Assembly (NCBI GenBank): GCA_002068815.1
Contig: MWAC01000256.1
Coordinates: 1 to 6,080 of the forward strand
Direction of reading: 5' to 3'
Source of the DNA: Firmicutes bacterium ADurb.Bin467
GTDB lineage: Bacteria; Bacillota; Clostridia; Christensenellales; Aristaeellaceae
DNA length: 6,080 nt
The notes below the pieces were generated by a model that saw only the letters and a program-made list of their open reading frames with translations, was not told the DNA's origin and made no database searches. Of the stretch, positions 1 to 6,080 are shown piece after piece (position 1 is the stretch's first letter; each line of letters starts with the position of its first letter). The translations under genes were made by a program, and so were the position numbers.

Positions 1-1
1 C

Positions 2-289
2 AACCGCACCGCGGCGGAATGGTTAATTCGGGGCAAAGCGGTCAATGCTCTACTTGAGCAGCTCGACGACGATGCCCGAAACCGCCTGCTGCCCGCGATC
101 AACTGCCAGCATATGCCGGAAGACCGGGAAAACGCGATGAAGATGGCCGAGGACAGCCTGAAGACCATCCGCCTTGTCCGCCGCAGGCGCGCATTGCAGG
201 CGCTTGAGGAAGAAGTCAAGACGGCAGACGCGCAGCAAAGGCGCGAACTCTACCAAAGGATACAGGAGCTCCAGTCGGAGCTTGAATAG
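2..289 (+). CDS. dnaG: DNA primase, C-terminal end (partial)
   Basis: The last 95 codons of a gene that begins upstream of the window, ending at TAG 287-289. The visible part is almost entirely charged, amphipathic helix. It ends in an Arg-rich stretch ([17 protein letters not shown]) and a final helix ([15 protein letters not shown]). This fits the helical C-terminal domain of bacterial DnaG, which binds the replicative helicase DnaB/DnaC and so recruits primase to the fork. The catalytic TOPRIM and zinc-binding domains would lie upstream and are not visible. The identification rests on the helical tail and above all on position: rpoD starts 28 nt downstream, as in the classical dnaG-rpoD macromolecular synthesis operon. 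The tail alone is weakly conserved, so context carries much of the call. Confidence 0.85.
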   Translation, partial: NRTAAEWLIRGKAVNALLEQLDDDARNRLLPAINCQHMPEDRENAMKMAEDSLKTIRLVRRRRALQALEEEVKTADAQQRRELYQRIQELQSELE

Positions 290-317
290 ACGGAACCGGT
301 CGGAAGGAGTGGCCAGC

Positions 318-1405
<1,088 letters not shown>

Positions 1406-1406
<1 letters not shown>

Positions 1407-2077
1407 TGTTCCCCCGAAACGCCATATCGCTTGATCCGCGGCTTTCGGCCATACGCGACTTGGCTGGAAGCTGCGGGAATTTTGCGGACATAGGGACCGA
1501 CCACGGCAGGCTCGGCGCGCACATGCTGCTCGCGGGGCTCTGCCGATTCGCGCAACTGACGGAGGTGTCCGAGCGTTCGCTTGCGAAGGCGCGGGAGCTG
1601 ATCGGCGCGCTCGGGCTTTCTGATCGCGTGCGGTTCCTCGTCGGCGACGGCGTCGAGGCGCTTGAAGACCCCCCGGACGTCGCGGTGATCGCGGGCATGG
1701 GCGGACGCACGATCGCGGGCATCGTCGAGCGCGGACGGGAAATCCTCGCGCACGCGCGGATCGTGATGCAGCCGAACGTCGCCGCGCCGGAGCTGCGCCT
1801 GCGGCTGCAGCGCGCGGGATTTCGCATTGCGGACGAAATGATCGCGAAGGACGGCAGGCGGCTGTACGTCGTGATCGCGGCCGAGGCGGGGCGGATGGAG
1901 CTCTCGCCCGAGGAGATCGAGGTCGGCCCGGTATTGCTGAAGAATCGGCCCGGCGCGCTCGCGGACTACGCGGCGTTCAAAATCCGGGTGCTGAAAAAGG
2001 CGCTTGCGGATGCCGAGGGCGCGGAGCTCCGGCGCAAATTGGGGATCTGGGAGGCGCTCAATCATGGCGACCGTTAG
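1406..2077 (+). CDS. trmK: tRNA (adenine(22)-N1)-methyltransferase TrmK
   Basis: Protein of 223 residues that fits TrmK (YqfN family, COG2384), an S-adenosylmethionine-dependent enzyme that methylates N1 of A22 in the tRNA D-loop region. It has a class I methyltransferase fold. The SAM-binding motif I is [15 protein letters not shown] (residues 26-40), with acidic E53 in the [17 protein letters not shown] segment after it. Next come VGDGVEAL (79-86), the family motif IAGMGGRTI (95-103) and MQPN (121-124). The stretch [19 protein letters not shown] (142-160) is also typical. The C-terminal 60 residues are helical, as in the coiled-coil tRNA-binding domain of Bacillus TrmK. Start ATG 1406 shares one base with the rpoD stop (TGATG), and no good Shine-Dalgarno is visible, so translation is probably coupled to rpoD. 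The trmK-nif3 pair after the sigma gene matches yqfN-yqfO in Bacillus subtilis. Confidence 0.93.
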
Positions 2078-2822
2078 GGAGATATTGGGGCTTCTCGAAG
2101 CCATCGCGCCGCTGGATAAGCAGGAGGAGTGGGACAACTCGGGGCTGCTCGCGGGCCACCCGGACGCCGAGGTCCGGACGGTGCTCTTGGCGCTCGACCT
2201 GACGCCCGCGGTGCTCGACGAGGCGAGGCGCGAAAGCGCGGAGCTGATCGTCACGCACCACCCGATCCTGTTCCACGCGCGGCGGAACCTCCGCGAGGAC
2301 GACCCGGAGGGGAAGCTGCTCGCCGAACTCGTGCGCGCGCGCATCGCGCTGATCGCGATGCACACGAACTTCGACAACGCCGAAAACGGCGTCAACGACG
2401 CGCTGTGCGGGCTGCTCGCGGTCCGAAGCGCCGAGAAGCTCGAGGGCGGCATGCGCGTGGGCGACGTGGAGCCGGTGCCGCTGTCCGAATTTAGAATTCG
2501 GGTCGAGCGCGCGCTCGGCGGCCCGGCGCGCATGTACGGCGAAGCGAATCGGCTGATCCGGCGCGTCGCGGTCATGGGCGGCGCGGGAGGATCGCATTTT
2601 CAAGACGCGCTCGCGGCCGGCGCGGACGCGTATGTGACCGGCGAAATCTCCTACCATGCGGCGCTCGACTGCGTCGCGGGCGGCATGTGCGCGCTCGAGG
2701 CGGGGCACGCCGCGACCGAGCGCCCGGCGATCCAACTTCTCAATCGAGGTTTACAAAGCGCGATAAATGTGGTACAATACAACGTGCGAACGATTGAGAG
2801 CGCGGTTTTGCCGTTCTTGTGA
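2064..2822 (+). CDS. NIF3/YbgI-family dinuclear metal-binding protein
   Basis: Protein of 252 residues of the NIF3 family (COG0327), often labelled GTP cyclohydrolase 1 type 2 homolog. The true cellular role of the family is not settled. The N-terminal signature [11 protein letters not shown] (21-31) is clear. The expected ligands of the two-metal site are present: H65 and H66 in VTHHP, D104 in HTNFD, and H215 and E219 in AGHAATER. Segment [13 protein letters not shown] (190-202) is also characteristic. The length matches the short E. coli YbgI form (about 247), so it lacks the PII-like insert of B. subtilis YqfO (about 370). ATG 2064 is chosen because GGGAGG (2049-2054) sits 9 nt upstream; the frame is open earlier only inside trmK. 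The gene overlaps trmK by 14 nt. Its last 24 codons also carry the promoter of the next gene. Confidence 0.93.
   Translation: MATVREILGLLEAIAPLDKQEEWDNSGLLAGHPDAEVRTVLLALDLTPAVLDEARRESAELIVTHHPILFHARRNLREDDPEGKLLAELVRARIALIAMHTNFDNAENGVNDALCGLLAVRSAEKLEGGMRVGDVEPVPLSEFRIRVERALGGPARMYGEANRLIRRVAVMGGAGGSHFQDALAAGADAYVTGEISYHAALDCVAGGMCALEAGHAATERPAIQLLNRGLQSAINVVQYNVRTIESAVLPFL
2750..2778 (+). promoter_or_regulatory. Sigma-A promoter with extended -10, inside nif3
   Basis: The -35 box TTTACA (2750-2755) and -10 box TACAAT (2773-2778) each differ from consensus by one base and are separated by exactly 17 nt. TGG directly before the -10 supplies an extended -10 (TGn) element. The stretch is visibly AT-richer than the surrounding coding sequence although it still encodes the nif3 C-terminus. 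Initiation would be near 2785, giving a leader of about 53 nt before the zinc-ribbon gene. It probably drives that gene, and perhaps rnpB, independently of the dnaG-rpoD operon. Confidence 0.8.
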
Positions 2823-2825
2823 TAT

Positions 2826-2832
2826 GGAGGAG
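2826..2832 (+). promoter_or_regulatory. Ribosome binding site of the zinc-ribbon gene
   Basis: GGAGGAG lies 5 nt before GTG 2838. This decides the start, because the in-frame GTG at 2832 overlaps the Shine-Dalgarno itself and cannot be the initiator served by it. Confidence 0.8.
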
Positions 2833-2837
2833 TGCCC

Positions 2838-3548
2838 GTGCAGTTGGATAGGTTGTGGGAGTTCATGCAGGTGGACATGGAGGCGGACAAGTTCGAGGCG
2901 CAGATGCGCCAGTCTCCGAACCGCCAGAAGCTGATCAAGCAGCGCAACTTCATCATGGATCAGCAGACCAGCATGAAGAAGCTCGAGGCGGACGTCGCCG
3001 CGATGCAGGATCGGCTGGAGGCCATCGGCGACGAGGCGCGCAGGCTCGAAAACGTGCTGTCCTCGATGATCGAGGAGCTCGAAAAGAACCCCCCGGAGGC
3101 CCTCGAGGAGAGCGCCCGCCGCGCCGACGCCGCGATGCGCCTCGCGGACACGCTCGCGCACTACGAGCAGGAGCTCGCGAAGATGCGCAAGGACGCCGAC
3201 GCGCGCGACCGCCAGCAGAAGGAGATTCGCGTGCGCGCCGCGAAGACGAAGCAGGAGTACGACCAATTGAAGCTCGTCTACGACCAGGAGTTCAAGCAGG
3301 ACACCTCGAAGCTCACGAAGATGCGCGAGAACATCGACCGGGAGGCCGGCAAGATCGATCCGGAGCTCCTCCGACGCTACCGCTCGATCAAGGAGCACTG
3401 CGCGCCGCCGATGGCGCGGCTGGTCGACGGCCAGTGCAGCGGCTGCTTCATGTCGCTGCCGTCCGCGACGCTGCGCGAGCTGAAATTGGGCGAAAAGACG
3501 GTCGAGTGCGACAACTGCGGGAGGATACTCTACGACCCGAAGGACTGA
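2838..3548 (+). CDS. Coiled-coil C4-type zinc ribbon protein (COG1579/DUF164)
   Basis: Protein of 236 residues, started at GTG 2838. Residues about 10-175 are almost uninterrupted charged helix with heptad-like spacing, predicting a long coiled-coil hairpin broken near NPPE (84-87). The C-terminal end is a C4 zinc ribbon: C200 and C203 (CSGC), then C224 and C227 (CDNC), enclosing the family-typical CFMSLPSATLRELK. This domain order and length match the COG1579 family (zf-RING_7 type zinc ribbon). Its function is unknown in most bacteria; a chlamydial relative has been linked to sigma-54 holoenzyme and type III secretion, but nothing here supports that role. There is no signal peptide, so it is probably cytosolic, and nucleic-acid or protein binding is an inference only. 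In many Clostridia I would expect it beside nif3, as here. It has its own promoter in nif3 and ends 51 nt before rnpB. Confidence 0.9.
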   Translation: MQLDRLWEFMQVDMEADKFEAQMRQSPNRQKLIKQRNFIMDQQTSMKKLEADVAAMQDRLEAIGDEARRLENVLSSMIEELEKNPPEALEESARRADAAMRLADTLAHYEQELAKMRKDADARDRQQKEIRVRAAKTKQEYDQLKLVYDQEFKQDTSKLTKMRENIDREAGKIDPELLRRYRSIKEHCAPPMARLVDGQCSGCFMSLPSATLRELKLGEKTVECDNCGRILYDPKD

Positions 3549-3578
3549 CATAGATTCTCCCGGACATTACGTATGGAG

Positions 3579-3590
3579 CCCCTCGCGGGG
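3579..3590 (+). repeat. Small hairpin just upstream of rnpB
   Basis: CCCC-TCGC-GGGG forms a perfect 4-bp stem between the zinc-ribbon stop codon and the P1 helix of RNase P RNA. No U-tract follows, so it is not a terminator. If rnpB is made as a longer precursor, this hairpin would lie in the 5' leader removed during maturation. It is short and may be chance. Confidence 0.35.
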
Positions 3591-3598
3591 ATTCATCG

Positions 3599-3950
3599 AG
3601 GATTGTGAGGGCGCCGGACGGCCGCAGGCGTTTCGCCTGAGGAAAGTCCGAGCTCCGTAGGGCAGGGTGCCGGTTAACTGCCGGTGGAGGCGACTCCAAG
3701 GAAAGTGCAACAGAGATAGACCGCGAATCCCCTCCGGGGGACGCAAGGGTGGAAAGGCGAGGTAAGAGCTCACCAGCGACATGGCGACTTGTCGGCTCTG
3801 TAAACCCCACCCGGTGCAAGATTGATAGGGGAGCATATGCGGCGGCCCGTCGCGCTCCCGGGTAATCGCTGGAGCCCGCTGGCAACCGCGGGCCTAGATA
3901 GATGGCCGTCCAAGACAGAACTCGGCTTACAGACGCCGCTCACAATCCGC
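3599..3950 (+). ncRNA. rnpB: RNase P RNA, type A
   Basis: Catalytic RNA of RNase P, which removes 5' leaders from tRNA precursors. The ends pair as P1 (GGATTGTGAG 3600-3609 with CTCACAATCC 3939-3948). P2 is GGACGGCC (3616-3623) with GGCCGTCC (3904-3911). P3 is CAGGCG/CGCCTG (3625-3639). The conserved core is intact: GAGGAAAGTCC (3639-3649), GTGCAACAGAGATAGACCGC (3705-3724), AAGGGTGGAAAGGC (3745-3758), GGTAAGAGCTCACCAG (3761-3776) and ACAGAACTCGGCTTACAG (3915-3932). The segment TAAACCCCACCCGGTGCAAG (3801-3820) and a P18 hairpin with a GCAA tetraloop (3875-3892) resemble E. coli M1 RNA, making this type A. P15 is GGGAGC/GCTCCC (3829-3834/3854-3859). Its loop lacks the usual GGU that pairs with the tRNA 3' CCA (see findings). 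Exact mature ends are estimated from P1. Confidence 0.97.
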
Positions 3951-3982
3951 CCCCCGCGACCGGCCCGGTTGCGGGGGGGTTT
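3950..3982 (+). terminator. Rho-independent terminator of rnpB
   Basis: A very stable GC hairpin directly after P1. The arm CCCCCCGCGACCG (3950-3962) pairs with CGGTTGCGGGGGG (3966-3978), with one G-U wobble and a 3-nt loop. An extra G and TTT follow. The U-tract is only three bases, so some read-through into the next gene is possible. Confidence 0.75.
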
Positions 3983-4002
3983 GCAAAAGACGGGGGAAGC
4001 GC

Positions 4003-4779
4003 ATGGTGAACTTCGACATAGGCGCCGCGATCGGCGGCGATTTGCACGCCGACGCAGGCATGCGCGCGCTGATTCGGCGCATGGCCCAGATACGCGCGGG
4101 CGTCGGAAGGAAGGAGATGCTCGCGGGGCGGGACCCGGCGGGTGAGACCGTCCGCTACTCGCAGGGCGGCCTGAATATGACGCCGTTCGGATTCTTCCAC
4201 CCGTCCGAATTGATGCCCGTCGTCGTCGGCAACGCAAAGCGCGGGCGCATCATCCGCGACCCCGCGAAGGCGAACTACGCGCACACGATCGGCTCGGATG
4301 GGCGCGCAGTCGAGATTCGCCAGTTCGGCGAATCGTTCGGCGGGGAGAGGGAAGCGGCGAGCGGAAAGCCGGTCTCCGAGACGACCTACTGCGCCTACGC
4401 GGGCGATGCGGGGCTGATGCTGACCTTTGAGCGGGATAACGAAGGGGAGCTCGGCGACTTTCTGGCGGTCTATCGCCGAGGGAGGCCCGGGCAGATCGAC
4501 CATTACGCCTTTGGCATGTGGATCGGCGGCGACCGCTTTCCTTCGATGCTCACCGTCGAGCGGCTCGTGCGGGAGCGCGAGGGCGCGCGGGAGATCGAGT
4601 GGTTCGAGGTCAGCTTGGACGGCAAAAGCGGCGAACTGGAGCTGTCGGTGCTGGACCGCTTCGAGCTTACCTACCGCGGCGGAAAGTGCGTCGATTGGAG
4701 CGGCGGCGCGCGGAAAATCCTGTTCTGCTCAGAAGGGCTCAAGCGGCAGAAGCCGTTCGGGGGCGCGAATCCCTGTTAA
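4003..4779 (+). CDS. Hypothetical protein, 258 residues, unrecognised
   Basis: I do not recognise this protein. It starts at ATG 4003, preceded by a purine-rich GGGGGAAG (3992-3999) that can serve as ribosome binding site. GTG 4006 follows immediately and is a less likely start. There is no signal peptide, transmembrane segment or cysteine-pair metal motif; the four cysteines (130, 229, 242, 258) are scattered. Residues 1-50 are helical and basic (RALIRRMAQIRAGVGRKEML). The rest looks beta-rich, with Gly, Tyr and Phe at strand edges (MTPFGFFHPSE, HYAFGMWIGGDRFPS, FELTYRGGKCVDWSGG). It is probably a soluble globular protein. Codon use is GC3-rich like its neighbours, so it looks native and is very likely a real gene. 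It lies alone between the rnpB terminator and the rplU promoter, which gives no functional clue. Confidence 0.75.
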   Translation: MVNFDIGAAIGGDLHADAGMRALIRRMAQIRAGVGRKEMLAGRDPAGETVRYSQGGLNMTPFGFFHPSELMPVVVGNAKRGRIIRDPAKANYAHTIGSDGRAVEIRQFGESFGGEREAASGKPVSETTYCAYAGDAGLMLTFERDNEGELGDFLAVYRRGRPGQIDHYAFGMWIGGDRFPSMLTVERLVREREGAREIEWFEVSLDGKSGELELSVLDRFELTYRGGKCVDWSGGARKILFCSEGLKRQKPFGGANPC

Positions 4780-4814
4780 ATTTCCGGATGCCAACCGTTT
4801 TTATACACCGCAAT

Positions 4815-4843
4815 TTGACAATCCGGCGGGATTCCTGTATAAT
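4815..4843 (+). promoter_or_regulatory. Consensus sigma-A promoter of the rplU-prp-rpmA operon
   Basis: A perfect -35 TTGACA (4815-4820) and a perfect -10 TATAAT (4838-4843) with the optimal 17-nt spacer. An AT-rich patch (CGTTTTTATACA) lies just upstream and may act as an UP-like element. Initiation would be near 4850, at the start of the structured leader. This is the strongest promoter in the window, as expected for ribosomal protein genes. Confidence 0.93.
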
Positions 4844-4849
4844 TGTTCG

Positions 4850-4917
4850 GTAAGCCGCTCGCGGGAGGCTCGAAACGCGCCGAAAGGCGCTGCCTGCCCG
4901 CGGCGAGTATTGGGAAT
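4850..4917 (+). promoter_or_regulatory. Structured 5' leader of rplU (L21-leader type)
   Basis: The roughly 80-nt untranslated leader folds into one long stem. CTCGCGGG (4858-4865) pairs with CCCGC..GAG (4897-4907) around a small bulge. AGGC (4866-4869) pairs with GCCT (4892-4895). At the top, GCGCC-GAAA-GGCGC (4877-4890) forms a GNRA-capped hairpin. Firmicute rplU operons carry the L21 leader, a cis element thought to be bound by a ribosomal protein for feedback control. Position and overall shape fit that element, but I cannot confirm the match to its covariance model by eye. No U-tract follows, so it is not a simple terminator. Confidence 0.65.
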
Positions 4918-4923
4918 AGGAGG
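4918..4923 (+). promoter_or_regulatory. Ribosome binding site of rplU
   Basis: A perfect AGGAGG lies 8 nt before GTG 4932. An in-frame GTG at 4923 overlaps it and is therefore rejected as the start. Confidence 0.85.
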
Positions 4924-4931
4924 TGCAACGC

Positions 4932-5240
4932 GTGTACGCAGTCATTCAAACCGGTGGCAAGCAGTACCGCGTCCAGCAGGGCGACGTCATCTTCGTCGAG
5001 AAGCTCGATTGTCAGGCGGGCGACACGGTATCGTTTGACAGGGTTCTGCTCGTCGGCGGCGAGGAGTCCAGGATCGGAACCCCCGTCGTTCAGGGCGCGA
5101 GCGTAGAGGGCAAGGTCCTCTCGCAGGTCAAGAGCCAGAAGATCGTCGTCTACAAGTACAAGGCCAAGAAGAACGAGCGCAAGAAGCAGGGCCATCGCCA
5201 GCCCTACACAAAGGTCGAGATCACGGCCGTGAACGCCTGA
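4932..5240 (+). CDS. rplU: 50S ribosomal protein L21
   Basis: Protein of 102 residues, the same length as B. subtilis L21. L21 binds 23S rRNA in the large ribosomal subunit. The N-terminus [18 protein letters not shown] is the family's hallmark. The C-terminal signature [19 protein letters not shown] contains the lysine-rich RNA-binding segment and the conserved G-H-R-Q..T. GTG 4932 is chosen over GTG 4923 from the ribosome binding site and because family members begin at MYAVI. It is the first gene of rplU-prp-rpmA and its stop overlaps the prp start by one base. Confidence 0.97.
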   Translation: MYAVIQTGGKQYRVQQGDVIFVEKLDCQAGDTVSFDRVLLVGGEESRIGTPVVQGASVEGKVLSQVKSQKIVVYKYKAKKNERKKQGHRQPYTKVEITAVNA

Positions 5241-5581
5241 TGACGACCGTCCGCGTCTTCCGGAATCCGGACGGAACGATCTCCGGCTTCGACGCAAACG
5301 GGCACGCGGGCTACGCCGAGGCGGGCGAGGACATCGTCTGCGCGGCGGTATCGGCGCTCACGCAGGCGACGCTGAACGGACTCAAGAGCGTTCTGGACGC
5401 GCCGGTCGAGTATGCGATCGGCAGGAAGCGCGCGCATCTGTCCGTCTCGCTCGCGGAGGATTTTCCGAGCGACAAGTTCGAAGGGGCACAGCTCCTTCTC
5501 CGGACGCTCGTCGAGGGGCTCGAGTCCCTCGCGGCCGCCCACCCCCGGTTCGTCCGGGTCACCAACAAGGAACGGAGGTAA
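5240..5581 (+). CDS. prp: Ribosomal-processing cysteine protease Prp
   Basis: Protein of 113 residues (YsxB/Prp family). Prp cuts the N-terminal extension off ribosomal protein L27 in Firmicutes and relatives, which is needed for functional ribosomes. The catalytic pair is visible: H22 in [21 protein letters not shown] and C34 in the same segment. The 11 residues between them match the spacing of the characterised Staphylococcus aureus enzyme. The remainder, ending in [23 protein letters not shown], is typical of the family. ATG 5240 shares a base with the rplU stop (TGATG). No strong Shine-Dalgarno precedes it, so it is probably translated by coupling at a lower level than the two ribosomal proteins. 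Its last codons contain the rpmA ribosome binding site. The substrate is encoded next door. Confidence 0.95.
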   Translation: MTTVRVFRNPDGTISGFDANGHAGYAEAGEDIVCAAVSALTQATLNGLKSVLDAPVEYAIGRKRAHLSVSLAEDFPSDKFEGAQLLLRTLVEGLESLAAAHPRFVRVTNKERR

Positions 5582-5586
5582 GGCAC

Positions 5587-5883
5587 ATGTTCGTCATGAA
5601 TCTGCAGCTCTTCGCGCATAAAAAGGGAATGGGTTCCTCCCGCAACGGCCGCGACAGCAACGCGCAGCGGCTCGGCACGAAGCGCGCCGACGGCCAGTTC
5701 GTGCTCGCGGGCAACATACTCGTCCGCCAGCGCGGCACGAAGATCCATCCCGGCACCAACGTGGGCATCGGAGACGACGACACGCTGTTTGCGAAGATGG
5801 ACGGCGTCGTGAAGTTCGAGCGCCTCGGAAAGACCCGCAAGCAGGTCAGCATCTACCCGAAGCCCGAGGTCGCCGCGCAGTAA
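5587..5883 (+). CDS. rpmA: 50S ribosomal protein L27 (precursor with Prp-cleaved leader)
   Basis: Protein of 98 residues. L27's flexible N-terminus reaches the peptidyl-transferase centre. The precursor begins [24 protein letters not shown] is the Prp recognition motif, and cleavage after F9 would leave AHKKGMGSS, which matches the N-terminus of mature E. coli L27 (AHKKAGGS). The body shows the family core [18 protein letters not shown] and [18 protein letters not shown] (near residues 38-56). ATG 5587 is chosen because GGAGGT (5574-5579) lies 7 nt upstream; the internal ATG 5596 (MNLQLFA) is too far from it. It follows prp by 5 nt. Confidence 0.97.
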   Translation: MFVMNLQLFAHKKGMGSSRNGRDSNAQRLGTKRADGQFVLAGNILVRQRGTKIHPGTNVGIGDDDTLFAKMDGVVKFERLGKTRKQVSIYPKPEVAAQ

Positions 5884-5907
5884 GGGGTCAGGCAAACAAC
5901 GCTTTTT

Positions 5908-5935
5908 CAGAGACGTGCCTTCCGGCACGTTTCTG
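5908..5935 (+). terminator. 12-bp hairpin after rpmA, possible weak terminator
   Basis: CAGAGACGTGCC (5908-5919) pairs with GGCACGTTTCTG (5924-5935) over 12 bp with one G-U wobble, capped by a TTCC loop. No U-run follows; the only T-run (5903-5907) lies before the stem. It may be a weak or factor-dependent terminator, or a 3'-end stabilising hairpin that leaves the downstream gene in the operon. Confidence 0.5.
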
Positions 5936-5951
5936 CTATAGAGGAACACGA

Positions 5952-6080
5952 ATGACGATGGATTTGCGGTTGACGCTGATCGACAGCGCGCAGTGCTTCC
6001 GATGGATCGAGGGGGGAAAGGGCTTCGGCGCGGCGTTTGATGGCCGGGCGGTGTGGCTGCGGCCCGGCGAGCCCGTCGAC
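5952..6080 (+). CDS. 8-oxoguanine DNA glycosylase, N-terminal part (partial)
   Basis: The first 43 codons of a gene that runs off the window. LRLTLIDSAQCFRWIEGG (residues 5-22) resembles the opening of the OGG N-terminal domain, in which a strand is followed by a GQ.FRW motif. Such enzymes excise oxidised guanine from DNA. Clostridial members typically read GQCFRW; here the Gly is replaced by Ala (SAQCFRW). The following GFGAAFDGRAVWLRPGE fits the beta sheet of that domain. ATG 5952 is preceded by AGAGGAA (5940-5946) at 5 nt; ATG 5958 is a less likely alternative. The catalytic helix-hairpin-helix with Lys and Asp lies beyond the window, so activity cannot be judged. An AlkA-like glycosylase is a less likely alternative. 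Confidence 0.75.
   Translation, partial: MTMDLRLTLIDSAQCFRWIEGGKGFGAAFDGRAVWLRPGEPVD

Noticed and set aside
174..317. Upstream extension of the rpoD frame
   Set aside because: It overlaps the dnaG 3' end, encodes Arg/Ser-rich sequence unlike sigma region 1.1, and ATG 318 has a good ribosome binding site.
3448..3885. Open frames on the - strand over rnpB
   Set aside because: The + strand is a well-supported structured RNA; the frames show no recognisable protein features.
3822..4145. A + strand frame running from rnpB across the terminator into the hypothetical gene
   Set aside because: It crosses the RNase P RNA 3' end and its terminator and overlaps a better-supported frame; the product is low-complexity Arg/Gly/Pro.
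4784..4826. Inverted repeat CCGGAT / ATCCGG flanking the -35 box of rplU
   Set aside because: Only six bases per arm with a 31-nt gap in GC-rich DNA; likely chance, and no known operator resembles it.
4427..5038. Second + strand frame overlapping the hypothetical gene and running into rplU
   Set aside because: It is Ser/Ala/Arg-rich, passes through the rplU promoter and leader, and is a frame shadow of both genes.

Overview
This is a GC-rich housekeeping segment in which every gene lies on the + strand. Three features point to a member of the Clostridia (Bacillota). The gene order dnaG, rpoD, trmK, nif3 is typical of Firmicutes. L27 carries the N-terminal extension that the protease Prp removes, and prp sits between rplU and rpmA. 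The RNase P RNA is of the ancestral type A, whereas Bacilli carry type B. I cannot name a genus.

Region 1 (1-2822) is a tightly packed operon: the 3' end of dnaG (primase), rpoD (primary sigma factor), trmK (tRNA A22 methyltransferase) and a short NIF3-family metalloprotein gene. rpoD/trmK and trmK/nif3 overlap by 1 and 14 nt. Region 2 (2750-3548) begins with a strong extended -10 promoter inside the last codons of nif3. It drives a gene for a coiled-coil plus C4 zinc-ribbon protein. Region 3 (3599-3982) is rnpB, the RNA subunit of RNase P, followed by a strong GC hairpin terminator. Region 4 (4003-4779) is an unrecognised 258-residue protein. It starts 20 nt after that terminator and has no visible promoter of its own.

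Region 5 (4815-5883) is a ribosomal operon. A perfect consensus sigma-A promoter is followed by a structured leader of the L21-leader kind, then rplU (L21), prp (cysteine protease) and rpmA (L27 with a NLQLFA leader). Prp is expected to trim the L27 made by the next gene. After a 12-bp hairpin, Region 6 (5952-6080) holds the first 43 codons of a probable 8-oxoguanine DNA glycosylase.

Most of the window serves transcription initiation, tRNA maturation (RNase P, TrmK) and ribosome assembly. I see no mobile element, CRISPR array, tRNA or obvious new multi-gene system. The items most worth a second look are the missing canonical GGU in the L15 loop of the RNase P RNA, the orphan protein between rnpB and rplU, and the promoter embedded in nif3.
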